From Streptomyces luteogriseus (GTDB taxonomy: Bacteria > Actinomycetota > Actinomycetes > Streptomycetales > Streptomycetaceae): DNA of 64,000 nt. The stretch spans positions 62,001-126,000 of the forward strand of contig NZ_JACHMS010000001.1 of assembly GCF_014205055.1 (NCBI RefSeq), written 5' to 3'. The notes under the pieces are model-generated. The model saw only the letters and a list, made by a program, of their open reading frames with translations, was not told where the DNA came from and did no database searches. How positions within the stretch are numbered: the first letter of the stretch is position 1; each line of letters opens with the position of its first letter. Made by a program: the position numbers and the translations under genes. Shown here piece by piece: positions 42,637 to 51,289 of this stretch.

Positions 42637-43249
42637 CCTTGCCTCGCCCCTCAAGAGTCCGCCTGTCGCTCCCCATTCAACGCGGCGAGCTGTCGTCCCG
42701 TAGCCCGCAGGAGATGACGGAACCCTTACGCTGCTGTCACGCCCATCGGGACGACCGACGGCCACAACGCCTAGCACGCGCTGGTCCTTCCCGAACACGC
42801 CGAACGACCCCGGCAGGCACTGCAAGAGGCTACGAGAACAATGAGCCCGATGATGAGCCACACGGGCTTTCCTCGTCGCGGCATCCAAGCTCAGGGTGGC
42901 GAAGGTGCGCCAGGGCCCGTCCGGGGCGGCGGCCCGCAGTTCGAACCGGCTGGGCCGCGGGCTAGCTCCTGCCACAGCGTCGGCCGCACGTCGTCCCGGC
43001 GTGAACCGGGGTCGTGCACCGGAAGGCCGCCAGCACACGCTCGCAATTGCCCACCCGGTACGACAGCAGGGTCGAGCACGGGCCACGTACCTCGCGACCA
43101 GGCCCGGAGAGCGATGACGCCGCCCGAGGGTTAGGTGCGGCACCCGTAACTGTCGCCGTCAGCGCATCGGGCCGCTCCCAGCCCGATGCGAGGTCCGGAA
43201 CGCCGGAGGCATGAGTCCGAACCCCGTACCGGGCGCTTCTGGCGGGTGC
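42637..43249. other. 613 bp of gene debris
   Basis: On the minus strand around 42960-42890 a frame reads SRFELRAAAPDGPWRTFATL, resembling the end of a larger protein. Near 42860 a second frame reads VWLIIGLIVLVASCSACR, like the start of a small membrane protein. Neither is complete. Confidence 0.35.
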
Positions 43250-44227
43250 TCAGGGGCGGGCGCCGGGCTTGTCGACGACGCCCCAGGCGTCGCGGGCGCT
43301 GACGACGAGCCCGTCGGCCTTGCTCGTCCCGAGGTAGGCATAGCTCTCGGGATCGAAGAAGATCTCCTGCTTGCCCTGCCAGCCCGACGGGATCTTCTCG
43401 GCGTAATGCACGCTCACGCTGATCGCCGCACGGCCGAGCGGGTCCTTCACACCGGTCGTCACCCGGGCGCCGGGGATCTTCGCGAGCGCCCGGAACAGGC
43501 CCGCCTGGACCTTCGGCGGGATCAGCACCGAGCGGTACAGCACGTTGATCTCCCGCCAGTCGCGCTGTGCGCGCGTCTCCCCCTTGATGTCACCGATGGC
43601 GTGCTCCTCGCGGATGCGCTTCATCATGCGGTCGGGGTCGCTCGGCAGGGTGTCGAGGAAGCGGTAGAACTGCCGCTGGGAGCGGTCATCGTAGCCCTCC
43701 TTCTTCCATTTCTCCTCCTGGTTGGGGCCGTACCAGACCTGGAGCTTGTCCGGGTCGAAGCCCGAGATGTCACCGGCCGGGGCAATGCCGGGCAGATTGG
43801 CGTGCCCGGTGCCGTCCCAGCGGGTCCACTCCTCATCGGTGCGCGGCTTGTCCTGGCCGAAGACGGTCTCCTTCTCGTACACCCACTGCTTCGGGCCGGG
43901 TTCGGTCCCGTCGTGCTTCTCGACGGTCGCGGCGGCCAGTTCGAGCGTGTCGGCGGAGGCGCCTGCCGACAGCACCTGAGGGCCCTTCGGCGCGGAGGCG
44001 CCGGAACTGTCTCCGGGCAGAGCCGAGATGATCCCGGCGGTCACTGCGAGGGCCCCTGCGGTGGCGGCGCCGACGAGGATCATCCGGCGCTGGGGAAGGG
44101 CGGCGCGCCCGCGGCGGGTGTCCTGGTGGATCGCCGCGGTGAGGCGGGCTCGCGGCGCGGCGAGCCGGTCGGCGTCGGGAAGGGGTGCGTCGGCGCGCAG
44201 GCCGCGGAGCACGGAGAGCTCGTTCAT
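43250..44227 (-). CDS. CU044_5270-type membrane protein, partner of the ECF sigma factor
   Basis: A 325-residue protein. The N-terminal 45 residues are cytoplasmic and charged (MNELSVLRGLRADAPLPDAD), then one membrane helix (ILVGAATAGALAVTAGII) at about 50-67 and a long outer domain. The layout matches the CU044_5270 family, which is regularly encoded after an ECF sigma gene. The ATG overlaps the sigma stop (ATGA, 44224-44227). It probably serves as the anti-sigma or membrane sensor. Confidence 0.87.
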   Translation of the reverse strand: MNELSVLRGLRADAPLPDADRLAAPRARLTAAIHQDTRRGRAALPQRRMILVGAATAGALAVTAGIISALPGDSSGASAPKGPQVLSAGASADTLELAAATVEKHDGTEPGPKQWVYEKETVFGQDKPRTDEEWTRWDGTGHANLPGIAPAGDISGFDPDKLQVWYGPNQEEKWKKEGYDDRSQRQFYRFLDTLPSDPDRMMKRIREEHAIGDIKGETRAQRDWREINVLYRSVLIPPKVQAGLFRALAKIPGARVTTGVKDPLGRAAISVSVHYAEKIPSGWQGKQEIFFDPESYAYLGTSKADGLVVSARDAWGVVDKPGARP

Positions 44228-44817
44228 GCGGGGTCACCTTCGTGTATGCGAGCTTCGACGAGAGGGCCGCCTGCGCCGGCCGCGCGGCGCAGCTTGCGGC
44301 GGGCGCGGTTGAGGCGGGAGCGGACAGTTCCGACGGGAATGTCGAGGGCCTCCGCGATCTCCTGGTAGCTGAGGTCGGCCCAGGCGAACAGCAGCAGGAC
44401 GTGCCGGTCGCCCGCGGACAGTCGAGCCAGCGTCTCGGCCAGGGGGCGGGCGGCGGCTTCGGCGGCAAGACGGTCGTCAGCGGAGTCGGTCCAGCTGTCG
44501 GCGATGGGGTCGTGGCCGGTGCGGGCGAGCAGTTTCAGCGCCTTCACCTCCTGTCGGCGGTGTCGGCCGATCTCCTTGGCGGCGATGCCGTACAACCAGG
44601 GCCGCACGCCGGCTCGGGCCGCATCGAACCGGGCCCGTATCCGGAAGGCCGTCAAGAACGTTTCCGCGGTGACGTCGTCGGCTGCGTCCCGGCCCAGCCG
44701 CCGGGTGACGTACTGGTGGATCGCCGGTGCGTGTCGGTCGAAGAGCGCTGCGAAACGCTCGGGGTCCTCCACAGAGGCCGCGATGAGCTCGGCGTCGCCG
44801 CCGGCCAGGTCGGTCAT
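44224..44817 (-). CDS. ECF RNA polymerase sigma factor
   Basis: A 197-residue sigma factor. Sigma-2 includes FAALFDRHAPAIHQYVTRRL and DAADDVTAETFLTAF. WLYGIAAKEIGRHRR precedes the linker, and sigma-4 includes DRHVLLLFAWADLSYQEIAE and PVGTVRSRLNRARRKLR. It belongs to the group co-encoded with CU044_5270-type proteins. The next gene starts within its stop codon, so control by that partner is likely. Confidence 0.92.
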   Translation of the reverse strand: MTDLAGGDAELIAASVEDPERFAALFDRHAPAIHQYVTRRLGRDAADDVTAETFLTAFRIRARFDAARAGVRPWLYGIAAKEIGRHRRQEVKALKLLARTGHDPIADSWTDSADDRLAAEAAARPLAETLARLSAGDRHVLLLFAWADLSYQEIAEALDIPVGTVRSRLNRARRKLRRAAGAGGPLVEARIHEGDPA

Positions 44818-45018
44818 GGACAGTCCGTCCGTCGGTGGGGTCGGTGGGTGTCAGGATGGTGGGTGCTCACACCCAGTACTTGCCACATGGCGACGAACGG
44901 GTTCACGCCGCCGCCCCAAGGCGACGCACACCTACGCGGCCTCCCGCAGCGCTGCCAGCGCCCTTGCCCGCCCCGGGCCTTGCGCACGCCGCCCCGATGC
45001 TACGGGCCGGGTCATGCC

Positions 45019-45046
45019 GGGCCCCGGGGAGGCTTCCCCGGGGCCC
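45019..45046. terminator. strong GC-rich hairpin
   Basis: GGGCCCCGGGGA-GGCT-TCCCCGGGGCCC, a 12-bp perfect stem. The region 44818-45350 otherwise has no gene. It may end transcription entering from either side. Confidence 0.6.
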
Positions 45047-45350
45047 GTGATGTTGTCCCGCCCGGGCCGTTCTTGCGCGTTCCCTGTTTGGCGGTGCCCA
45101 TCTGCTCGGGGATCGTCTGCGGTCGCGGTGGCGGACAGCGGCGCTCACGGTCGACTCCTCTGACGTCCGGGGAGCTGTACGCGCCGGGGGCGTGACGGGC
45201 AGGCCGGCTGTCCCAGATCAGCAGGCTGCGGAGCGGCCAGCACATGCTCCAGCGTGGCCAGGTCGTACGTGATGGGGTCCAGCCTCATGCGCGTCAGCGA
45301 TCAGCTGCACTGGACCGTGTCCCGCAGGCGCTGCGGGAGTTGATCACGGC

Positions 45351-45584
45351 ATGAAGAAGTCGCCCTCACGCATCATCGCCATCACGGCACTCACCGCCGG
45401 CGCAGCACTTGCCTCCGTGGCCCCCGCGCAGGCCGGGGTCGTCGACGGCGCACTCGACAACGCCGCCGCCCTGGATTCCGTCAACGTCCTGGGATCGCTC
45501 GTCAACAGCACCCTCTCGGAAGCATCGAACAACAACGCGAACACGAAAGCAGCCGGCAAGGGGAACAACAGCACGCACCACTGA
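45351..45584 (+). CDS. small secreted protein, 77 aa
   Basis: A classic Sec signal: MKKSPSRIIAITALTAGAAL followed by AQA at 26-28 as the probable cut site. The mature 49 residues (VVDGALDNAAALDSVNVLGS, then an Asn/Lys-rich tail ending NSTHH) are short and contain no cysteine. It is reminiscent of the small cell-surface proteins of streptomycetes, but it lacks the chaplin motif. The ATG at 45351 follows GGGAG at a rather long spacing. Confidence 0.6.
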   Translation: MKKSPSRIIAITALTAGAALASVAPAQAGVVDGALDNAAALDSVNVLGSLVNSTLSEASNNNANTKAAGKGNNSTHH

Positions 45585-45860
45585 ACTCCTCCAGCCTGGA
45601 AGCTTCGTCAACGCCCGGGCCGCACCCAGCAGTCACATGGCACCAGTTCCTTGGGGACGGCGACCAGCCGGGGGCCGCCGCGCAGCGACCTTGGGGCCCG
45701 CTGGCGGGCGCAGAGGCGGATACGGCCCGGTGGAACCAGGTGTTCGCGGTGCCTTCACGGCTCCCCGGGTTGCCCTCAGCTGGAGCAGACCCGGAAGCAC
45801 GGTCGCTGGCCGGTCTACCAGTTGATCAGTATCACGCCGCCACTGGCACCGCTGGCCGTC

Positions 45861-45941
45861 CCACGCTCGTGCACAGCCTGGACATGGGCCGCGCGGAAGT
45901 CAGCAACCGGATCCTGTCGGCCCGGGCCCGGGTAGGCCTCG
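45861..45941 (+). pseudogene. inverted segment of a replicative helicase (DnaB) gene
   Basis: The plus strand reads LVHSLDMGRAEVSNRILSAR followed by ARVGL. This is the region that in DnaB follows the Walker A domain ('.FSLEM...e...RllSaeA.V.l'). The Walker A part lies next to it on the opposite strand (46015-46330), so a piece of the gene is inverted. Confidence 0.5.
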
Positions 45942-46014
45942 GCAGCGAGGGCGAGCTGCAGGGGGAGGGGGAGGGTGGCAGCGCCCACGTTGCCGGTGCG
46001 ATGGAGAGCTCCGT

Positions 46015-46330
46015 TGCTCGCGTTCGCGGTGGCCACGCCGAAGGCGAACGCGGACTTGCCCATGGCTGGCCGGGCGGCGACCAGGATCATCTGCCCGGGC
46101 ATCAGCTTCATGGGGCTGTCCAGTTCGGTGAATCCGGTGACGGCGGCCGCGGGAACGGACACGGCCAGGCTGTTCAGGTGCGCGTCCAGTCGGTCGCCGA
46201 ACCGGCCGAACGTGTCATCGTCCTGGTCGGCGTCGGCGACGAGCGGTTCCAGCTCCGCCTGGTGGGCGGCGATCGTCTCCGACGCCGACAGCGGGTCTGC
46301 CAAGTGGGCGTCGGGGTCGGCATCTTCTCC
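46015..46330 (-). pseudogene. dnaB: replicative helicase (DnaB) Walker A fragment
   Basis: The minus strand reads FGRFGDRLDAHLNSLAVS, AVTGFTELDSPMKLMPGQM and ILVAARPAMGKSAFAFGVAT. 'GF.eLD......PGqmi.vAaRPamGKSafa' is the start of the DnaB RecA-like domain with its Walker A motif. There is no N-terminal start domain, and homology stops near 46015. The adjacent helicase segment is on the other strand. Confidence 0.65.
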
Positions 46331-46509
46331 CCCCGGTTCGGGGCGGGCAAAGGGTCCGCTCCGAAGGGGGCCAGTCACAGTCTCACCGCGCCGCGGTGCC
46401 CCGCGGCCGAAGGCCGCGAACCCGCCCTGGGCCTCCCGGTCCAGGGCGGGTTCCGCGTGGTCTTCAGGAGCATCGGACGGGCCACGGTGGTGGCGGCACC
46501 GGTGCCGGC

Positions 46510-47079
46510 CTACGCGCGGTGGAGTTTCCAGTCGCCGACGTTCTGGGCCCGGTTGTAGTAGGCGTTGGTGCACACGTCGTACTTGCCGCCGGAGGGTCCG
46601 CCTCCGTTCGTCTCCAGGAAGCCGCCGTTGTCGCCGTAGGTGTTCCACAGGTGGATCACGTCGCCGGGCCGGACGTTCTGGTCCCCGGGGCTGGACGCCT
46701 GGGCGAAAAGGCGCCAGCGGCCGGTACCGGGGGCGCGGTCCTGGTCCTTGGACGTTAAGACGTTGTACTTGCCGCCGCTGTTCTGCTGGTCGGCGGTCGC
46801 GTGCCCGTTGGTGTCGAGGTAGCCGCCGTCACCGCCGTAGAGGTTGCGCAGGTAGACCAGGTCCCCGCTGACCACGTTGGCGCCCACGGCCTTGCCCGCG
46901 GCGGAGAGGATCTGCCAGGTTCCGGTGCCCGCTCCCCGCGTGGGCGAGTCCGCCGTCGACACCGCGTACTTCGCCCCGCCGTCGCTGCTGTGGCCGTTGG
47001 TGTCCAGGTACCCGCCCGCCCAACTGCTGTAGCCGTTCTGCAGGTGGACCTGGTCGCCGTACTTCAGCTCGTTCGCCAT
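46510..47079 (-). CDS. three-repeat lectin-like protein
   Basis: A 189-residue protein with three internal repeats: YGDQVHLQNGYSSWAGGYLD, SGDLVYLRNLYGGDGGYLDT and PGDVIHLWNTYGDNGGFLET, each followed by a KY-V-T strand and a G-G-W strand (GTGTWQIL, GTGRWRLF, NVGDWKLH). This looks like a threefold beta-trefoil or lectin. There is no signal peptide. The ATG at 47079 follows GGGGAG. Confidence 0.75.
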   Translation of the reverse strand: MANELKYGDQVHLQNGYSSWAGGYLDTNGHSSDGGAKYAVSTADSPTRGAGTGTWQILSAAGKAVGANVVSGDLVYLRNLYGGDGGYLDTNGHATADQQNSGGKYNVLTSKDQDRAPGTGRWRLFAQASSPGDQNVRPGDVIHLWNTYGDNGGFLETNGGGPSGGKYDVCTNAYYNRAQNVGDWKLHRA

Positions 47080-47540
47080 GCTTGCTTCTCCCCTTGGTCG
47101 GCGGAAGGCATACGGACGGTTCCGGCCCGATGGCCAGGTCATCCCCCCGCAGCCATTCGAGTGTCACAGTCCTGCGGCAAGCCCTGACCTGCTCCGGATG
47201 CCAAACCGCCCGTGAGGGGGGCGCTGGAGGCGCGGCCGCGCTTCGAGACCACCAGGGGCGCACGGAGCCGCACCATCGTCTGTCCCGAGGCAATCAGGGC
47301 CGATCTCGCGGGAGCCGTCTGAAATTCGATAGCTTCTGAACCTGGGCACGCCCGCGCATCCGGCGCACCCGGTGACAGACCAGACTCGTGGAGCGTCCCC
47401 CGCCACACCGCCTGGCACCCTTCGCCGCCACGGGTGTCAGAGCGGCTGGGGACTGCTCAAGGCCTTGCCCTGTCGGCCTGTCCGGCCGACAGATTGGGTC
47501 TCTAAGAGGTCCTGACAGAAGCTGTTGGTCATGTGACGGT
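47080..47540. other. no clear gene
   Basis: Between the lectin gene and the IS remnant, no frame with protein-like composition was found. Confidence 0.4.
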
Positions 47541-47548
47541 CGGCTTGG

Positions 47549-48080
47549 TTGCTCGTTGGTCTGGTCGTGGGAAAGAGGGAGTCGCGACCGTGGATCGTCT
47601 CGGACGAACTGTGGTTGCTGATTGAGCCGTTGCTGCCTGAGCCGGGTCCGAAGCTGGTCGAGGGCAGACTTCGGGTCCCGGACCTCCAGGCCTTGTGCGG
47701 ATCCTGTTCGTACTGCACACCGGCATCCAGTGGGAGTACCTGCCGCAGGAGTTGGGCTTCGCCTCAGGGATGACATGCTGGCGGCGCCTGGCCGCCTGGA
47801 ACGAGGCCGGCGTCTGGGACGAACTGCACTTGGTGCTGTTGGAGAAGCTGCGGGCAGCGAAGAAGCTCGACTGGTCGCGGCCGGTGATCGACTCCTCTCA
47901 CGTCCGGGCGACCCGCAGAGGCCCAAAAAGCGGTCCCAGCCCGGTCGACCGCGCACGTCCGGGCAGCAAACATCACGTCCTCACCGACGGCCAGGGCATC
48001 CCGCTCGCGGTATCGCTGACCGGCGGCAACCGCAACGACGTCACCCAGCTGCTGCCCTTGCTCGACAAGGTCCCGGCAGT
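47549..48080 (+). mobile_element. IS5-family transposase remnant (second copy type)
   Basis: An ORFA-like start (PWIVSDELWLLIEPLLPEPG) is frameshifted near 47690 and continues in another frame: HTGIQWEYLPQELGFASGMT, CWRRLAAWNEAGVWDELHLV, VIDSSHVRATRRG, GSKHHVLTDGQGIPLAVSLT and GGNRNDVTQLLPLLDKVPAV. Two catalytic-region motifs (DSSH, and the G-G-N-R-N-D stretch) are visible. It breaks off at about 48080, where unrelated sequence begins. It differs from the IS5 remnant at 18.2 kb. Confidence 0.75.
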
Positions 48081-48082
48081 GT

Positions 48083-48150
48083 GTCGAAGGTGGCGAAGCG
48101 CCGGGCGAGTTTGCGCTGCAGGAACGGCGAGATGTCCATGCCCGACACCT
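48083..48150 (-). pseudogene. 5' end of an EF-hand gene, truncated at the IS junction
   Basis: On the minus strand an ATG near 48135 opens MDISPFLQRKLARRFATFDT. Streptomycete calexcitin-like EF-hand proteins begin this way, just before their first calcium loop. The frame then meets the broken IS5 sequence, so only about 20 codons survive. Confidence 0.4.
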
Positions 48151-48259
48151 TGCCTGCCAGAACAGCGCCTGAAACGCCACTGACGAGCGGTGATACCTGT
48201 ACGAGGCGCCAGATCGGACACCGGGCTACGGCCAAGCACTCATCCGCCGGAAACGCACG

Positions 48260-48422
<163 letters not shown>

Positions 48423-48430
48423 TGATCACG

Positions 48431-48976
48431 TCACGATGGCGCTGCGTAACAGCGGATGGCCACCGTCTGGTGCGGACTCCACTGCTGCTCGACTGTGGCC
48501 ATCAGCTCCCAGCCCAGCCGCTCATACAGGGCTGCCGCCGCGGCATCGGATGCGACGACGTCGAGCACCGGATGCAGGCCACGACGCCGTGCTTCCTCCA
48601 CTGCCTGGCCGATCAGCAGTGCACCGATCTGATGTCCCCTCGCCTGCGGGGCAACGAACAGCCTGCTGACCACGGCGGTCATACCCCGCGTCGCCCCGTT
48701 TCGCTCGCTCCACAACTTCGGGGCCAGATCGCCTTCGCCGCCTTGCGACAAACTGACATGCCCGATCAGGCGGCCTTCGAGTTCGGCAACCCAGGAGCCC
48801 AGCAGGGGACCGCGTGACAGCCACTCGCCGGGCAGATCCGGCCAGTTCACCGGATAGCCGTCGCGCGCATGGACCTCCGCGAGGACCCGCACGCACTCCT
48901 CGACATCGCCATCAGCCCTCTGCCGGACCCAGCGGCTCGGTCTCTCATCCGGCACCCCGAAGCTCTCGATGTTCAC
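48431..48976 (-). CDS. GNAT family N-acetyltransferase
   Basis: A 181-residue acetyltransferase. LLGSWVAELEGRLIGHVSLS, then AVVSRLFVAPQARGHQIGAL (the acetyl-CoA loop, QARGHQIGA) and AAAALYERLGWELMATVEQQ at the end follow the GNAT pattern. The GTG at 48976 is the longest start, with no strong ribosome site. The stop lies nine bases from the IS remnant end, so the element may have inserted just downstream. The substrate is unknown. Confidence 0.85.
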   Translation of the reverse strand: MNIESFGVPDERPSRWVRQRADGDVEECVRVLAEVHARDGYPVNWPDLPGEWLSRGPLLGSWVAELEGRLIGHVSLSQGGEGDLAPKLWSERNGATRGMTAVVSRLFVAPQARGHQIGALLIGQAVEEARRRGLHPVLDVVASDAAAAALYERLGWELMATVEQQWSPHQTVAIRCYAAPS

Positions 48977-49031
48977 ACCGGCATAGAAACACAGGCCACA
49001 GAGTCACAACCAGACACTTTCGATACAGGCC

Positions 49032-49553
49032 CTAGGCGGCGTCGTGGATGACGAGCTTGAACTCAGCGAGGGTCAACAGGCGCGGGTTGGCGTCGTTGTG
49101 CGTGACACGGAGCGCAACCGGGGTGCCCGGGACAACGAAGACGCCGTGGTTCTTGACGTAGTACTGGCCGCCGGGCGTCGGCGTGCGATGCTCGGTCGCC
49201 GTGGTGTCGTTGGGGTGGGGCGTCAGGCCCAGCGGGTCACGGACGTACTGGTCGCGCAGCTCGGTGTAGCCGGCCGTGCCGCTGGCGGACTCCCACTGGA
49301 TCATCGCGTGCAGGTGTCCCCAGCCGGCTTTGGACGGCCAGATCAGGCCGCTACGGTCGTCTGTTGTCCAGTCACTCACCACGTAGCCGTCCGGCTGGAC
49401 CGCCTGGTGCATCTCGAATCGGTCCGTCGATTCCGCCGCTCCGAAGGGGAACCGGACGATCGTGTACGTGGCGCCCGGCGAGATCAGCTGAGGTGTATCG
49501 ACCTTGAGCGAGCAGACCTGCACTCCGGCCGCAACGCCACCATCCGTAGCCAT
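49032..49553 (-). CDS. hypothetical protein, 173 aa
   Basis: No family recognised. The sequence is beta-rich (ISPGATYTIVRFPFGAAEST, LIWPSKAGWGHLHAMIQW, GQYYVKNHGVFVVPGTPVAL, LTLAEFKLVI) with no signal peptide or membrane helix. The composition is that of a real soluble protein. The start at 49553 is an ATG. It lies alone between the GNAT and a frameshifted gene. Confidence 0.6.
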   Translation of the reverse strand: MATDGGVAAGVQVCSLKVDTPQLISPGATYTIVRFPFGAAESTDRFEMHQAVQPDGYVVSDWTTDDRSGLIWPSKAGWGHLHAMIQWESASGTAGYTELRDQYVRDPLGLTPHPNDTTATEHRTPTPGGQYYVKNHGVFVVPGTPVALRVTHNDANPRLLTLAEFKLVIHDAA

Positions 49554-49677
49554 AGTTCAGCATTGCCCGCGGCCGGCCGACGACATGCACGCGCCGATAC
49601 AGCCCGATCCGCTCACACCGCGACGCAGGTGCATGAGGCAGAGGCAGGTGGTCGCGGTGGGCCTGGCCATCGTCGAC

Positions 49678-50312
49678 TCAGTACTCATCTGCGATCTTGA
49701 GTGTGAGGAGGCGGCTCTCATCTGCTTCCTGCGGCACCGTGCACTGCAACCTCTGATGGATCGCTCGCACCGCGTTCGCGTACGCGTCGGCTCGATCCCC
49801 GTTGCTGATTGCTGCCCCATGCCCGGTGAGCTGCTCGAGCACCTCAGGCCGCGTGCCGTATTCATGGTCCGGGAAGAGCGGATCGAAGGATGAGAGGATC
49901 TCGCCGTCCTCAGCGTAGGAGATCCAGCAGGAGCCCGACTCCCTGTCCCGCAGCGAGAGAGCCACCGTCTCCCGGGACACCGACTTCACCATGTCGTCTG
50001 CCGCCAGATAGGAGCCCTCGGATTCGATCACGAGTGACCAGCCATCGTGTTCGCCGGCCCTAAGGACGGGGCCGTCACTGGCGAGGACTCCGCTGTCTTG
50101 CAGCTGATCCAACGTCACGTCGGGCACGTCGTCCTCGTCGATGTCCTCGCCGAGGGCCTCAGTGTGAGCGGTCTCGGTGCGGGGCAAAGCGACGAGGTGG
50201 AGGCCTTCGCCTCCTACACGGCCAAAAGTTCCGCGGGTGCGACGCCCTTTGCGAGGACGGCGCAATAACCGAGCTGGTAGAGCTGGCGGTTCGGGAAGAT
50301 GTCACTGGTCAC
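49678..50312 (-). pseudogene. DUF6461-like protein with N-terminal frameshift
   Basis: A GTG at 50312 after GGGGC opens TSDIFPNRQLYQLGYCAVLA and KGVAPAELLAV, followed by a stop. The colinear rest is in another frame: VPDVTLDQLQDSGVLASDG, WSLVIESEGSYLAADDMVKS, SCWISYAEDGEILSSFDPLF and VRAIHQRLQC, ending at 49678. 'G..p.eLL......W.l.iE..G' resembles DUF6461. The single shift near 50240 makes it a recent pseudogene, or an intact gene with a sequencing error. Confidence 0.5.
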
Positions 50313-50589
50313 TGTGCTGCCCCGTCGGGTTCCTTGTCACGGCTTCAGCCGTCGCTGGCCGGCCCGCCTTGCCGGCTGCGGCCGCCCAGCAACGCGGGAT
50401 ACGGCAATTGCAGGTTGCATTCTGCGTCGACCCAGCATCCGTCATCACCAAGGAGTCGCTGAGCCTTGGTGAACCGCCCAGGTCGCCGCCGACTCCTTCG
50501 TTCTGGTTCTTGGGCATGCTGGCACAGGCGCACTTGCCGTTCGCCGGCGCATCTTGCCCTGCTTCAGGCCGGGCCAGGTGAGCGAGGTA

Positions 50590-50860
50590 GCTGGGCTTCG
50601 GCTCGCGACAGACCTGCTGGCGACGCTTGCGGACTGGAGACACCGCTCACCGTCGTCATCGACGGCGTAGACCTGCTCGTACTCCAAGACCTCCAGGCGG
50701 GCAGCGGTGACGTACTCGTACTCCAGGCAGACTGCGCTGACGCACACGCGCTCCAAGGCCTCCAGGCAGGCGGCGATCTGGTCGCCACGCCGGAAGGTCC
50801 AGCGGATCAGCCCGTGTGGCATCCCGGCGATCTCCATCACCGGCCGGCCTCCGGCAGTGA
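50590..50860 (-). pseudogene. MobF/TrwC-type relaxase fragment with internal duplication
   Basis: The minus strand reads GMPHGLIRWTFRRGDQIAAC, LEALERVCVSAVCLEYEYVT, AARLEVLEYEQVYAVDDDGE. It resembles the segment 'LIRWTaRR..qIaaCL.eLEheYVtAVDDDG' of streptomycete TrwC-type relaxases, but the LE..EYVTA portion is repeated about three times. The nucleotides also show the repeat (TACTC/CTCCA motifs at 50670-50725). It is a fragment of a mobilisation gene, not a working relaxase. Confidence 0.45.
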
Positions 50861-51289
50861 CAGCGCGCGGCTCGGCCGCCGGCACCCACCAGCATCTCCC
50901 CCAGGCCGGCCTTCCCGTCGAGGCAGAAGCCCCGAAGAGACCGCCCCAGGCCTCGGGGGCGCCCTCCACAGCGTCACCGAGCACGGGCAACCGGTCCCGG
51001 TCCTCGTCGTAAAGGCAGCCCAGGACCCGGCGGGAGCACGTTCGGCCCGCCCGGCGACGCGGCGGCCGGGCCGGCCGGAAGGGACACAGAGGGAACGACG
51101 CAGCGCCCGGGCGGTCGACTCACCCGCCCCCTCGCCGCCGGAACCCCCTGCACCACCCTCCGGCCACGGGCCCCCGGCCCCCCACCAGCCCGCCCCACGT
51201 GGCGAGGGACACGTTCATGACGGGATTGCGCCCGGGACGGGCCAGGGAAGCCATAGGGACGTCCATGACTGCCGTGAAAGGGATGACCC

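Noticed and set aside
43211..44368. A 385-codon plus-strand frame
   Set aside because: It is antisense to the CU044_5270-type and ECF sigma genes, which overlap by ATGA and have clear motifs.
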